Below, piece after piece: positions 52,540 to 62,364 of a stretch of DNA of 64,000 bases. Numbering within the stretch: the stretch's first letter is position 1; the number at the start of each line of letters is the position of its first letter. The DNA lies in the NCBI GenBank assembly GCA_029718625.1, contig CM056378.1:63325027-63389026 (forward strand). Reading direction: 5' to 3'. Source of the stretch: Synaphobranchus kaupii. Its lineage: Eukaryota > Chordata > Actinopteri > Anguilliformes > Synaphobranchidae. The notes under the pieces were generated by a model. It searched no databases. It was not told the origin of the DNA and saw only the letters and a list, made by a program, of their open reading frames with translations. The position numbers and the translations under genes were made by a program.

Positions 52540-53228
52540 GTGTAGGGGTCCGTACAGACCCCAATATCCCTTAAAAAAGGAGGCAGTAGAGGGAATTAAA
52601 GAAACCATAGAAGGCTTATTAGAAGCAGGAGTATTGAGAAAAACTGAAAGCCCATGTAACACTCCCTTACTACCCGTACGAAAGGCGGATGGAGTAAAAT
52701 GGAGGTTAGTGCATGACTTATGAGCGGTAAATGACACGGTGCAAGATATGTTAGCGGAGGTACCAAACCCGCATACGTTGCTAACTAACATTCCCGGCTA
52801 CAGCTAAATGGTTTACTGTAATAGATCTGTGTTCAGCGTTTTTTAGCGTACCATTGGCGAAAGAAAGTCAGGAGTTATTTGCGTTTACTTATGCAGGACA
52901 ACAGTATACATATACCAGGATGCCGTAGGGGTTTAAACATTCGCCTCATGTTTTTAATCAAGTACTGAGAGCAGATTTACAGGGATTAGAACTAAACAGT
53001 GTTGTTCTACAATATGTGGATGACTTATTAGTATGTTCAACCTCACGTGAACAGTGTGAAATGGACAGTTTAAAGCTCTTAGAAAGGCTGGCGCAAGGAG
53101 GACACAAGGTGTCCAGAAAAAAGTTACAATACTGCCAAACAGAAGTAGTAGTAGTAGTAGTATCTAGGAAGATAGCATTTGGATGTAAGAGTATAGCGGA
53201 AAAACAGGTGGAAGCTATAGTAGCTGTA
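52540..53228 (+). pseudogene. ERV reverse transcriptase, first part
   Basis: Across frames the RT shows GLLEAGVLRKTESPCNTPLL, then VKWRLVHDL, TVIDLCSAFFSVPLA, HSPHVFNQVL and the catalytic LQYVDDLLVCS. Stops replace a codon in the DL-x-AVND block (TGA near 52721) and in the R-M-P-x-GF block (TAG near 52927). The thumb region is then cut by an L2 LINE at about 53229, and the frame running from 53016 to 53549 is an artificial fusion with that LINE. Confidence 0.85.
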
Positions 53229-54822
53229 CTGGGTAACATCATTAGAAAGCATAGTGTCAATTTCCACAGCTATGCTGATGACACACAATTGTACATTTCT
53301 GTGTTCCCTGGTGATACAAGTCCACTCAGCTCACTGGAGAAGTGTCTGAAAGATATAAAAATGTGGATGTCCCAGAATTTTCTCCAGTTGAACGATGACA
53401 AAACAGAGGCCATTTTGAATGGACCAAGACCTCAAAGAGATGCAATATCAAAAAATCTAGAGCATCTGGGCCTGTGCAGTAATCGGGAAGCCAAGAATCT
53501 AGGCGTTATTATAGATAATGACCTAACCTTTGAGCCCCATATACTGTAAGAAATGTTACTAAAATTGCCTTCTTTCATTTAAGAAACATTGCAAAGGTCA
53601 GACCTCTCCTCCGACAAGCAGACGCAGAAAAGCTTATGCATGCTTTTATCACAAGTCGCCTTGACTACTGCAATAGCCTTCTCTCTGGTCTCCCCCAAAA
53701 AAGCATTAAAAAACTACAGTTAGTTCAGAATGCGGCTGCAAGGGTATTGACTGGCACAAAAAAGAGAGACCACATTACCCCCACACTCCTTAAACTACAC
53801 TGGCTACCTGTGGGTTTTAGAATAGATTTTAAGGTTCTTCTCGTTTTTAAAATGATAAAAGGTTTAGCACCAACATACTTAGGTGACTGCATTCAGGAAC
53901 ATGTGCCTAGTAGAACCCTTAGATCCTCCACTGCTTCTTTCTTAGTGATTCCCAAAGTAAACCGTAAGAGAAGCGGTGAGGCGGCTTTTAGCTTTTATGC
54001 CCCTGGGCTTTGGAACGCCTTACCAGGCAATATCAAAGAGGCAGAAACTCTTAACATTTTTAAGAAACTTCTTAAAACACACCTATTTAAACTTGCCTTC
54101 AGTTAGCTTGCTCTGCCTTTTAATTTTAATTCTAATTTTAATTAAATTTTCTACTGATGTGTGTTTTTTATTATTTTATTACCATGTACTAGTCTAATTT
54201 ATTTATTTTTAAGCTTATTTATCTTATTTATTATTAAGCTGTTTTATCTATTATTATTATTTAATTTAATTTATTTTCTTTCTTTTATTCTGTATAGTGG
54301 GGTGAAAGAAGAGGCCAGTAGGGCGCTCAATTTAAAAGTTTGACTAGGGACCGACGGGTTCGTCACTCTGCGGAGTGATTCAAACTGTGGAGGCTGTATG
54401 CTGCTCCCACCCATGGGCAAATATACCTCGAAGGAGGGACAAAAGTCCTACAGCGGAGCTGGCAGGTATATTATCACCCAGAGAGAGAGGCTGTACGGTG
54501 CGTAGCAGATGGCAGGTAGCAGGCTGTTTGTGGTAGGAGTGTTTGTTGGGGAGACACCAGTGTACAGAGAGACATCAGTGTACAGACACACCAGTGTACA
54601 GAAACCGGGGCTATCTATTCATGCACTGGAGCCTTTTATCTGTTTTTATCTTATTTCCTTTTATATTGTCTCGTAAATGTTCTATTGTCTTTTATGTCTA
54701 TTTTTCTTCTATTGCTTTTGTTCTGTATTTTGTTTTTTATTGTTGTGAAGCACTTTGGGCTGCATTTTATGTATGAAAGGTGCTATACAAATAAAGTTTA
54801 TTATTATTATATATTATTATTA
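53229..54822 (+). mobile_element. 5'-truncated L2 LINE nested in ERV pol
   Basis: Begins mid-RT with NFHSYADDTQLYISVFPGD, continues through LGVIIDNDLTF and, after a frameshift near 53545, LDYCNSLLSGLPQKSIKKLQ, ARVLTGTKKRDHITPTLLK and LHWLPVGFRIDFKVLL, and ends in CACTTTGGGCTGC and a TTA repeat. Retroviral pol resumes at 54823 with PKPE. A short shared TAC may be the target duplication. Between about 54297 and 54605 the tail carries unrelated, GC-richer sequence. Confidence 0.9.
54297..54605 (+). other. unexplained insert in the L2 3' UTR
   Basis: Composition changes abruptly from T-rich UTR to balanced sequence containing ACCGACGGGTTCGTCACTC and three CAGTGTACAGA units near 54560-54600, then returns to T-rich UTR. 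It reads partly as open protein but matches nothing I know. It could be a small mobile element or captured DNA. Confidence 0.45.
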
Positions 54823-55888
54823 CCAAAGCCAGAAACAAGAAGGACAGATGATGACATTCTTGGGAATGACAGGATTTAGTACAGATTGGATAGAAGGATA
54901 CGCAGAGAAAACACATCCACTGAGGAAAATAATGAAAGAAGCAGGGCAGGATAACTTAAGAAATAGATTAAAGTGGGATGTGGATGCGGATACAGCATTT
55001 GAAAGCATTAAAAAGGAGCTAACTCAAGCTCCAGCTCTTGCTTTACCAAATTATGAAAGACCATTTGAAATGTATGTGTCAACAAGGACAGGAGGATTTG
55101 CTACAGCAATGCTAGTGCAGGAAACCTGTAAAGGAAGAAAGAAACCTATAGCGTATTACAGTACTAAGTTAGATGAGGTGGCACTAGGGTATCCACCCTG
55201 CTATCAGGATTTGGCAGGAGTATGGTGGGCCTATGAGAAAGCGGTAGCAGTAACAATGGGATATCCAATAACGATATATACTCATCATAAAGTGGCAGAA
55301 ATGATCGAACAAGGTAAATTTGTACTAACTCCAGCGAGAATTCATAATTATTATATGTTGACTGTGTATCCAGACATTACAATAGTGAGATGTGATACGG
55401 TAAATCCAGTGGAATACATACCATTGGCACATGAAGGAGCACCACATGAATGCGTCCCAGAAAGTAAGGAGTTTATGAAACTCAGGGCTGATCTACAAGC
55501 AGAACCGTTAGAAAATGAGGGAAAGAGAATACTCTTTGTAGATGGATCCTGTTATATGGATCATGAGGGAAATCATGCTGGATATGCAATAATACAAAAA
55601 ATAGGGAAATGGGTAACGTTAGAAGCAGAAAGGTGTTCTCAACCGTGTTCAGCTCAGTTGGCAGAAATAAAAGCATGTGAATTGACCAAAGCATGTGAAA
55701 TGATGTTAGGACAAAAAGCAGACATATATACTGATTCAGCGTACGCACACGGAGTATGTCATTTGTTTGGAGCAGTATGGAAGAATTGTGGATTCTTAAA
55801 GAGTAATGGAAGTGACATACAACATAAAGAGCAGATTTTAGAACTAATAATAGCAATGTTAAAACCAGGAAAATTGGCAAGCGCATAA
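54823..55888 (+). CDS. ERV connection domain and RNase H
   Basis: After the L2 tail, retroviral pol resumes with MMTFLGMTGFSTDWIEGYAE and WDVDADTAFESIKKELTQAP (the end of RT), and PIAYYSTKLDEVALGYPPCY in the connection. RNase H shows LFVDGSCYMDHEGNHAGYAI, QLAEIKACELTKACEM and ADIYTDSAYAHGV, giving the catalytic Asp, Glu and Asp. The frame closes shortly before the integrase. Intact apart from the nested LINE upstream. Confidence 0.9.
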
Positions 55889-55995
55889 AAATAAAATGTC
55901 AAGCGCATAAAAAAGGAAATGATTTTGTAATCAAAGGGAACAATGAATGAATAGATGAAATAGCTAAACAAGCGTCAGGATGTAAAATTGCTATT

Positions 55996-56827
55996 ATGGC
56001 ACCAACACAGACACAAGCAGTGCATTCAATTCCAACTTTAGAGGATGTCAAAGACATGCAGCAAGCTGCTGCTGAGAATGAGAAAGCTGAGTGGGAAAGA
56101 AGGGGGGTTAAGGAAGGACAGGATGATTACTGGAGAAGTGCAGAAGGGCTATTGATAGCCCCAACTCCCTTACTAACCCTACTAATCAGTGAAGCCCATG
56201 GGGTGGATCATTGCGCGCGAGGTGAAGTGATGAGATCAATAAAAAGAGAAGGATTTTGGTCACCATATCTGCAGAGTTCGGTAGATTACCAGCTAAGCTT
56301 ATGTGAAATATGTGCGCAGAATAATATTAGGAAGGGGTTAACAGGGTTAACAGCTTCCATAGGGCACATACCAGTTCCAGAGGGACCGTTCAAGCATTTG
56401 GTGATGGATTATGTAGATATGTTAAAGAAAGTGAGGGGAAAAAGATATATGTTGGTAATAATAGGCAGATTCAGCAGATGGGTGACATCAAAAGACCAGG
56501 CGATGGGAACAGCAGTGAAATTTCTGGTCAATGAGGTGATCCCTAGATTTGGCATACCTGTGATGATAAGTTCAGATAATGGGCCTGGATTTGTGGGCAA
56601 TGTTATAAAGCAGGTAATGCAAGTGTTGAGAATAAAACAAAGATTTGGATGTGTATATCATCCCCAGTCACAGGGGATAGTAGAACGCATCAATGGAACG
56701 TTGAAAGCTAAAATAAATAAGATCAGTCAAGATACAGGGTTAAATTGGATTGATGCATTACCACTGGCGTTAATGAAATATAGAATGCAACAGAACAGAA
56801 TTACCCACCTTAGTCCACATGTGATGT
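55996..56827 (+). CDS. ERV integrase, finger and catalytic core
   Basis: The HHCC finger is read as AHGVDHCARGEVM and CEICAQNN. The catalytic triad is LVMDYVDMLK, SSDNGPGFVG and GIVERINGTLK, with 35 residues between the second Asp and the Glu. The core is intact. The frame runs into a solo LTR just after LSPHVML. The C-terminal DNA-binding domain resumes at 57572. Related to gamma/epsilon integrases. Confidence 0.9.
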
Positions 56828-57571
56828 TGTCGGGTAAGTGAGGACTAGGTAAAATGTGTATTATCTGAATCCAGCAGTTCCAACAGTCAATGCCCTTGTT
56901 AAAACGTTCAGCACTCTGAATACTGAACACAAGCGATATTGCGTGCTAGAACCCCTCACTTAACCTACATTCAAAATAAGTTTTACGTTATTTGATTTAA
57001 TAATTATTATTAAAAATGACAATCATCAATTAAATCGCCAAATTCTTTGATAGGTAAGTCGAACAGTAACCTGGTGGATCAACCAACAAGCCAAAACAAG
57101 GTCTAAATCAGGTCTTGAGATTAAATAAATTTTATTAAGCGAAAACAGTCAATTGGAATAATGAATTGAAATCATACATTCACTAAGGAATGTAGGCTGA
57201 CTACTTATAATTCACAAAAGTGAAGGCATTAAACCAGACATTAATTAGGAAATACCAGTAAAGAGAGAGATAAGCCAAAAATTGCCAAATTATTTACCCT
57301 CCAGCTGAACAGGAACAAACGGAAACGCAGGAGGAACCAAAAAGAATGACTTCTTCACCAACAAACTCCAAACTGACTAACTTCTTTTTCTGCGGTACAC
57401 TCATAAAATACCTCCACAGGAAGACCATCCCTGTCCTGATTGGGTTAAGGTATGGGCGAGGGGGGGAGAGGGGTCATTTATGACAAAGACTGGCTTATCT
57501 TTGATGTTGGGGGGTGAGAGTGAGAGAGTGACAGAGATAGAGAGAAGGGGGGAAATATTAGATATCCTACA
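56828..57571. repeat. solo LTR inserted in ERV integrase (ATGT duplication)
   Basis: A 744-bp TG...CA unit (TGTCGGGTAAG to ATATCCTACA) is flanked by ATGT at 56824-56827 and 57572-57575. The integrase frame is continuous if the unit and one ATGT are discounted, so it inserted after the host provirus. Its sequence differs from the host ERV LTR, so it belongs to another retroviral family. AATAAA occurs in both orientations near the middle (about 57124-57140), so its direction is unclear. Confidence 0.8.
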
Positions 57572-58330
57572 ATGTTAACGGGACAAACAATGCCAGCACC
57601 CAGAATAAGGGCCCCCTCAGGGGGTCCAACCTTAGAGGTATTAGAATTAGAGCTAAGAGAGTACATGAAACAACTAACCGCTATACATCAGACTATATTT
57701 GAACAGGAAAGAGCTAATGAGCAAGAGAATGCAGAAGAAGGGCACCACTTGAGGCCTGGTGACTTGGTCTACGTCACGAAATTCTGGAGACGGTGGAACA
57801 AACAAAGGAGAGAAGGACCGTTCCGGATCACCAGAACGTCACCAACGGCTCTACAAGTGGAGGGCAGTAATTTGTGGTATCATTTAAACCATTGTACAAG
57901 AGCCGTAGGAGGAGAGCAGGAAGATGAGCAAGATGAGGCTCAGGAGGGTACTGATAGGCGCCCCCCAGAACAGGAGGGGGCAGAATCCAACGTACACCAG
58001 AGTGAGGATAGGGAAGTACAGGACAGAGATAACCAGCCTGGGCCTAGTGGGATTTCTACTGTACCTCAACTGGCTAGCAGCTCTGCTACTGACAGGAGCC
58101 CCGAAAGTGAGCTCCCAGGAGCTGGGAGTAGGGGGGCTAGACTTGAGCGGGCTGAATTGGACAGAGCTGATAGAGGCGCTGCAGGAGGACTTGGCCAGTT
58201 GGACTTCAGCGACCTGGTCACCCTGGAACTGGGAGATCTCTACCCCACAAACGGAGATAGTAGACCCAGAGACGAAACTGACAGACCCATTACTCCTAGG
58301 GACGAGGTTGACAGCAACGATTCCGACTAA
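57572..58330 (+). CDS. ERV integrase C-terminal domain and long pol tail, overlapping env
   Basis: The block GDLVYVTKFWRRWNKQRREG then GPFRITRTSPTALQVEG and WYHLNHCTRA is the C-terminal DNA-binding domain of gammaretroviral-type integrases. After it the frame stays open for over 130 residues of Glu/Asp/Arg-rich sequence that lies over the start of env. Env/pol overlap is normal in gammaretroviruses, but such a long acidic tail is longer than I expect; it may be constrained only by env. Confidence 0.85.
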   Translation: MLTGQTMPAPRIRAPSGGPTLEVLELELREYMKQLTAIHQTIFEQERANEQENAEEGHHLRPGDLVYVTKFWRRWNKQRREGPFRITRTSPTALQVEGSNLWYHLNHCTRAVGGEQEDEQDEAQEGTDRRPPEQEGAESNVHQSEDREVQDRDNQPGPSGISTVPQLASSSATDRSPESELPGAGSRGARLERAELDRADRGAAGGLGQLDFSDLVTLELGDLYPTNGDSRPRDETDRPITPRDEVDSNDSD

Positions 58331-59291
58331 AAATGCTTTAGACAATGAAGATGTTAATATTACAGGAATGACAGAAGAAGGGAGTGGTGATCTGACAGAT
58401 AAGCCAGATATAAAGGTTATGATAGAACCCGGAAACAAGAGTGAACCAGATGTAAATCCGGTAAAAACAAGAACAAGATGGGCCATATTTGGAATAATGT
58501 TTGTAATGACAGGGCTAGGATTAGTGTGCATGTTAGGATTAATAACAGATATAAATGATGAACAAAAGTGAGGAGAAATAGCAGGATGTATAATAGCATT
58601 TATAGTAGTGGTGTTAGTGGGATCTTTTATAATGTTTATAATGTCAGAAGATCAAGTTGCATTAGAAGACTCAAAAAAGATGCAGAAAAGAGAGCCTGAA
58701 CCAGTAAAGTTAACTGATCCTGCTAATTTCCACTCATTACAGCGAGCGAGATCACACAGGTGGTGGAAATGGGCAAAATATACGGCGAATTTACAGACTA
58801 AAGAAAATTGTGTAGTGTGTGCTGAAGCATGACCTACGTATACGCCGATCCCTAACCCGTATGATTATCAGTGGTGTGCGCGACATCACCAGAACATAAC
58901 GGATGCGTATAATACTTCACAGTGTCCCATACAATGTTTAGATACGTTAGGCTCCTCACAGGGACAGTACAAACATGCAGATTGTAATATGTGGGGCCTG
59001 TTCCGAGGGAAAAATGGAGCCCAGATAAATCTAAAGCGTGTTCAATTGTTAAACACCTCCTATGAGTGTTATAGGGTAGAGAATGGAACCATACCAATGG
59101 GAAAGTTTGGTGGGAAGTGCCACTTAACATGGACATGTAATGCTGGGAACCCAGCACAATTATCGCAGGAAGAGCCGGAATCAAACACTAGCACTCAAGT
59201 ACCGAACTGTAAACATATAATACATGCGGATCAGAAAATAGCAGATATGTTTTGGATGTGCGAGACGAAACGAGATTGGAGCAGGGTTTGA
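57924..59291 (+). pseudogene. ERV env, leader and surface part
   Basis: One frame, interrupted by two TGA codons (58569-58571 and 58830-58832). It starts with a basic leader and a hydrophobic segment (LGLVGFLLYLNWLAALLL). Two more hydrophobic stretches follow: IFGIMFVMTGLGLVC just before the first TGA, and IIAFIVVVLVGSFIMFIM after it. Then come Cys-rich surface-like sequences with ENCVVC (a CXXC candidate) and several potential N-glycosylation sites. The frame shifts near 59280 relative to the transmembrane part. Not translatable as a whole. Confidence 0.7.
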
Positions 59292-59928
59292 GTCAATTTT
59301 TATATGGGTAAGCCCTAACAAGAACGTGGAGTGGATAAACAACATATATTATAACCAGCAGAGATTTATTAACTATACGGAGGATGCATTGACAGCATTG
59401 GGAGAACAGCTGTCTGCTACAAGCAAAATGACTGGACAAAATAGACAAGCATTGGACTGGTTACTGGCAGAGAAAGGTGGAGTGTGTGCTCTCTTTGGAG
59501 ACCACTGTTGCACTTTTATCCCAAATAACACTACACCTGCTGGAACATTCACAAAGGCTATGATAAAGCTGAAGGGACTGAGGAAGGAAGTAACAGACAA
59601 TGCAGGATTTGGACATGAGGTCTGGGACTGGTTGGACACTTCCCTTGGAAAATGGGGAGCGTGGTTTGCAAAGGCAGGCGCCATAATTGTTGTAACACTT
59701 ATATGCGTGGCAATACTGTTGTGTTGTTTATGACCTGTTTTGAGATCTTTTCTCACCAGAATTGTGGGAGCATATCCACTGGTTGCAAAAGTGAACCAGG
59801 TAGCAGAGGAACATCGTCTTGGACTCGTGAAACACCAAAAAGTGGAAACTGAAGTAACCACAGTCAAGCTGACGAAATATGAAAATATGCAAGCTCCTGC
59901 ATATGAACAACCAGAATATTATGGATAA
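59284..59928 (+). pseudogene. ERV env, transmembrane subunit
   Basis: The shifted frame encodes a helical region, then a CX6CC motif (CALFGDHCC), then a membrane anchor (AIIVVTLICVAILLCCL), as in gamma-type envelope proteins. A TGA (59731-59733) directly follows the anchor, but the same frame continues as a cytoplasmic tail ending in a Tyr-rich segment, EQPEYYG. The stop and the upstream frameshift are decay. The call is firm on the CX6CC and anchor. Confidence 0.85.
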
Positions 59929-59938
59929 AGAGTAGGGC

Positions 59939-60142
59939 TTGAGAGGTGTAAGAGAGGTGCAATCTTTTTCTCCTTCCTCGACAAAAGTGGGAGGTTTTTT
60001 GGTTGTACATCTCAGGGACATTAGCCATTTCTGGAGCAGGCAACAAAGAGCTGTAGTTAAAAGTAGACAAATTAGGAAACTGCGCAATAAAGCAGAACAC
60101 TTAGTCCAGATGCCTTTGGAAATCTGCCCCAGACATGACTGA
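59939..60142 (+). CDS. small basic ORF between env and the 3' accessory genes
   Basis: 67 residues without an ATG at the front (the frame opens with TTG; the only ATG is near the end). Contains a basic run KSRQIRKLRNKAE. Its stop overlaps the ATG of the next ORF (ATGACTGA). It could be a spliced accessory exon or chance. No family recognised. Confidence 0.3.
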   Translation: MRGVREVQSFSPSSTKVGGFLVVHLRDISHFWSRQQRAVVKSRQIRKLRNKAEHLVQMPLEICPRHD

Positions 60143-60680
60143 TAATGAAATAGAATGTTATGGGGTGAAAGGATGTAGAAATGCCCACCTACTTGACAGA
60201 GATATATTAGTTTGGTGGCCGCAGTGTATTGAAGAGAGAGCTCGACGTGTGGCAGAGGACATTGAGCAGATACTACCCTTTAAAGGCGCGTGGCAGATTC
60301 CGTCTCGCCCATTGTTGCCAAGCTGGAGGAAAGGTAAACCTGTTATCCAGCTGCAGCATGCAAAGATCACAACGTACAGGAGTAGAGAGACCCAAGGACT
60401 TATGGGCATTTTGGTAAAGGAAGTACAGTTTCTGGCCACAGCATGGGTGAGGATTGTTATTGATCACTGCCATACGGAGATTTCTGTAAACACCAAGGAA
60501 GTGTTTCTGAGTGTCATGTTAAATTCTGATGTTTTATTTACAACCAGACCTGCAGTCTGTACCTTTTTTAATACACATGCACCACCACCCACACAATTTG
60601 GAACCAGAATATCCGGCCCGTGTAAAACATATGGCGGATGGTGCACCTCTGAGGTGTACAAGAAAAAAGGAGTAAGATGA
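60135..60680 (+). CDS. ERV 3' accessory ORF A1
   Basis: 181 intact residues from ATG. No signal peptide or membrane segment. It has VWWPQCIEERARRVAEDIEQ near the N-terminus and a central GILVKEVQFLATAWVRI block that aligns with the next ORF. Position between env and the 3' LTR, and its pairing with a paralogue, recall the accessory genes of complex fish retroviruses, but I see no cyclin-like or other known motif. It survives without a stop in an otherwise decayed provirus. Function unknown. Confidence 0.6.
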   Translation: MTDNEIECYGVKGCRNAHLLDRDILVWWPQCIEERARRVAEDIEQILPFKGAWQIPSRPLLPSWRKGKPVIQLQHAKITTYRSRETQGLMGILVKEVQFLATAWVRIVIDHCHTEISVNTKEVFLSVMLNSDVLFTTRPAVCTFFNTHAPPPTQFGTRISGPCKTYGGWCTSEVYKKKGVR

Positions 60681-61156
60681 CGCATACATTTAGGAGAAGA
60701 TGCCCATTCGACTGCAGGTGTGAAACGGTAATGCCTTATCGTGATCAGTTTTTAGCACCAATATATGCAGCACACCCTGAATTTTTTTGAGCTGATTGGA
60801 TTATAGACGACCCACAAAGGGTGCGGATAGCCTTACAATGCCCATGGGGGGAGAAACCCTACCTTCTTGACATATGTAAACACACCAGACGAAGACGAAC
60901 ATTCCACCTTGGAGTAATCATGTGTAGGGAAGTGCAGTTTTGCTTTAAGGCCACGGTACAAATACCTGGAGCATTAAATATGACACAGGGGTATCCCATG
61001 TTTAAAACTATAAACTGCTTACCATTGCGTTATTCCATTATGTTTTTTACAAACTCCGGTGTTGAGCTTTGGGTAAGCTCTCCTGGTTTGAGAACCTTGG
61101 ATAAAGATTGGGACGCTGGTATGGTGTCCAGGTATCATTCTCCTCATGCTTCGTAA
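60677..61156 (+). pseudogene. ERV 3' accessory ORF A2 (one stop), paralogue of A1
   Basis: Its ATG overlaps the stop of A1 (ATGA), suggesting coupled translation. A TGA at 60788-60790 follows a T-run; beyond it the same frame is open for 121 more residues. HLGVIMCREVQFCFKATVQI aligns with the central block of A1 (shared G-x-x-x-x-x-E-V-Q-F), and both continue with a strand-like, serine-containing region. This points to tandem duplication of one ancestral gene. Confidence 0.55.
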
Positions 61157-61620
61157 TGACATATAAAGAAATTCGCTATTAATCAGTCTATTAATCATAT
61201 TATCATATACTCTTTCAGAGCTGCGGGTGCTGTGCTGGGTGGGTAGCCAAGGATCGTTACTGCATCAGAGAAAAGCGGAAGGCAGAGTGGTACTACTGTC
61301 TTTGTGACTGACTGCGGATGCCTTGGCTGACCAGCTGGATGGCATCCCTGCAGTGAGAACTAACCACATGTATACCTCAAACATGTTACACATTTATCTT
61401 ATAATCTCACGCTGCAAACGTTGAATGGACTGCACAGTGAACAAGGGAACCTGCCATGGTGGAGATTGCCATGTGCATAGTGAATGTGATAGAAGGAACA
61501 TTGAGCCAGGCGTATGATGGGAAAGATATAAGAGGGGTGAGTGGCCCTATCTCCCTCCCCCACAGCACTGCATAATTAACATGTATGATGGAATTCGGAG
61601 ATGGTGAGGCTATCAAGCCT
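61157..61620. other. ERV 3' untranslated region
   Basis: No convincing ORF. Runs to the polypurine tract. Confidence 0.5.
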
Positions 61621-61633
61621 CAAAGGGGGGATT
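61621..61633 (+). promoter_or_regulatory. ERV polypurine tract
   Basis: CAAAGGGGGGATT lies directly before the 3' LTR, the position where plus-strand DNA synthesis is primed. Confidence 0.85.
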
Positions 61634-61748
61634 TGTTGGAAAATTCAATTGGTCACCTATGAATTATATTACCTGTGACGACATGTATTGAATGTATCAA
61701 AGTATATAAAGCACAATGTACGAGCACAAAAAGCACGTAGAAGCACAC
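61634..61748 (+). repeat. ERV 3' LTR, truncated to 115 bp
   Basis: Matches the first 115 bp of the 5' LTR with three substitutions, then stops abruptly at CACAC, where DIRS sequence begins. The remaining 570 bp, including the second TATA box, are missing, so this end lacks a full LTR and no target duplication can be found. Confidence 0.9.
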
Positions 61749-62337
61749 AAGCCCAACACGGCTTTTATTCTCGCTATTTCCTGGTCCCAAAGAAGGACGG
61801 TTCCCTCCGTCCTATCTTGGATCTCAGAGTGTTCAACAAACATGTGAGGCAATACAACTTCAAAATGCTAACTTACAATACTCTTTCACGTTCAATAGAT
61901 GCATTCTTCCACATAGGCATCTATCCTCCCCACACAAAGTTCCTTCGCTTCGCCCACCGCGGCGTTTGCTACGAATACACAGTTCAACCGTTCGGTCTCT
62001 CCCTAAGCCCACGGGCGTTCTGTGTCTGTGTGGAGGCGGGTCTGGCCCCGTTAAGACTAACGGGGGTCAGAATACTGACTTATATGGACGATTGGCTAAT
62101 TATTGCCAATTCGAGAGTCAGAGTCATGGGAGACATGCAATTAGTTCTGGCACACAACTAGCTGCGCTCGGGTCCAGGGTAAACCTCCCCAAGAGCAATC
62201 TCTCTCCCTCTCAGAGTGTAACGTTCTTGGGGCTGGTGCTAAACTCTGTTTCAATGTTAGCTCGCCTGTCAGCGGACCACATTTTATCCCTGCGGGACTG
62301 TCTCTCTCTGTTCAAACCAGGCTTAAGAGTACAGTAG
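61749..62337 (+). pseudogene. DIRS reverse transcriptase (5' part missing)
   Basis: Starts mid-domain with HGFYSRYFLVPKKDGSLRPI and LDLRVFNKHV, continues through HRGVCYEYTVQPFGLSLSPR and the catalytic LTYMDDWLIIA, and after a one-base shift near 62155 reads LPKSNLSPSQSVTFLGLVLN. These are DIRS RT blocks. About 30 residues expected between the KGYRLQFAGKPP block at 46630 and this start are absent, lost with the truncated retroviral LTR. Confidence 0.85.
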
Positions 62338-62364
62338 CGCACATGCCTCAGACTGCCAGGGCTG

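Larger units (their letters stand above)
46701..61748 (+). mobile_element. endogenous retrovirus (gamma/epsilon-like) with accessory ORFs
   Basis: Layout: 5' LTR, primer site, three leader ORFs, gag, protease, RT, RNase H, integrase, env, two 3' ORFs, polypurine tract, truncated 3' LTR. One zinc knuckle, a UAG between gag and protease, env overlapping pol, and a CX6CC motif in env point to the gamma/epsilon side. Extra ORFs on both sides of the structural genes suggest a complex virus like fish epsilonretroviruses. The copy is dead: many stops and shifts, an L2 in RT and a solo LTR in integrase. The two LTR portions differ at 3 of 115 aligned bases. It sits inside a DIRS element. Confidence 0.9.

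Noticed and set aside
53016..53549. 177-residue ORF that looks like one reverse transcriptase
   Set aside because: The first half is retroviral RT and the second half is the nested L2 RT; the open frame across the junction is accidental.
56841..57571. Intron inside ERV integrase (GTAAGTG at the left edge)
   Set aside because: No acceptor or pyrimidine tract at the right edge, while TG...CA ends with an ATGT duplication fit an LTR insertion.
60135..61156. Cyclin-like accessory genes as in walleye retroviruses
   Set aside because: Position and pairing are similar, but I see no cyclin-box pattern, so no cyclin function is claimed.
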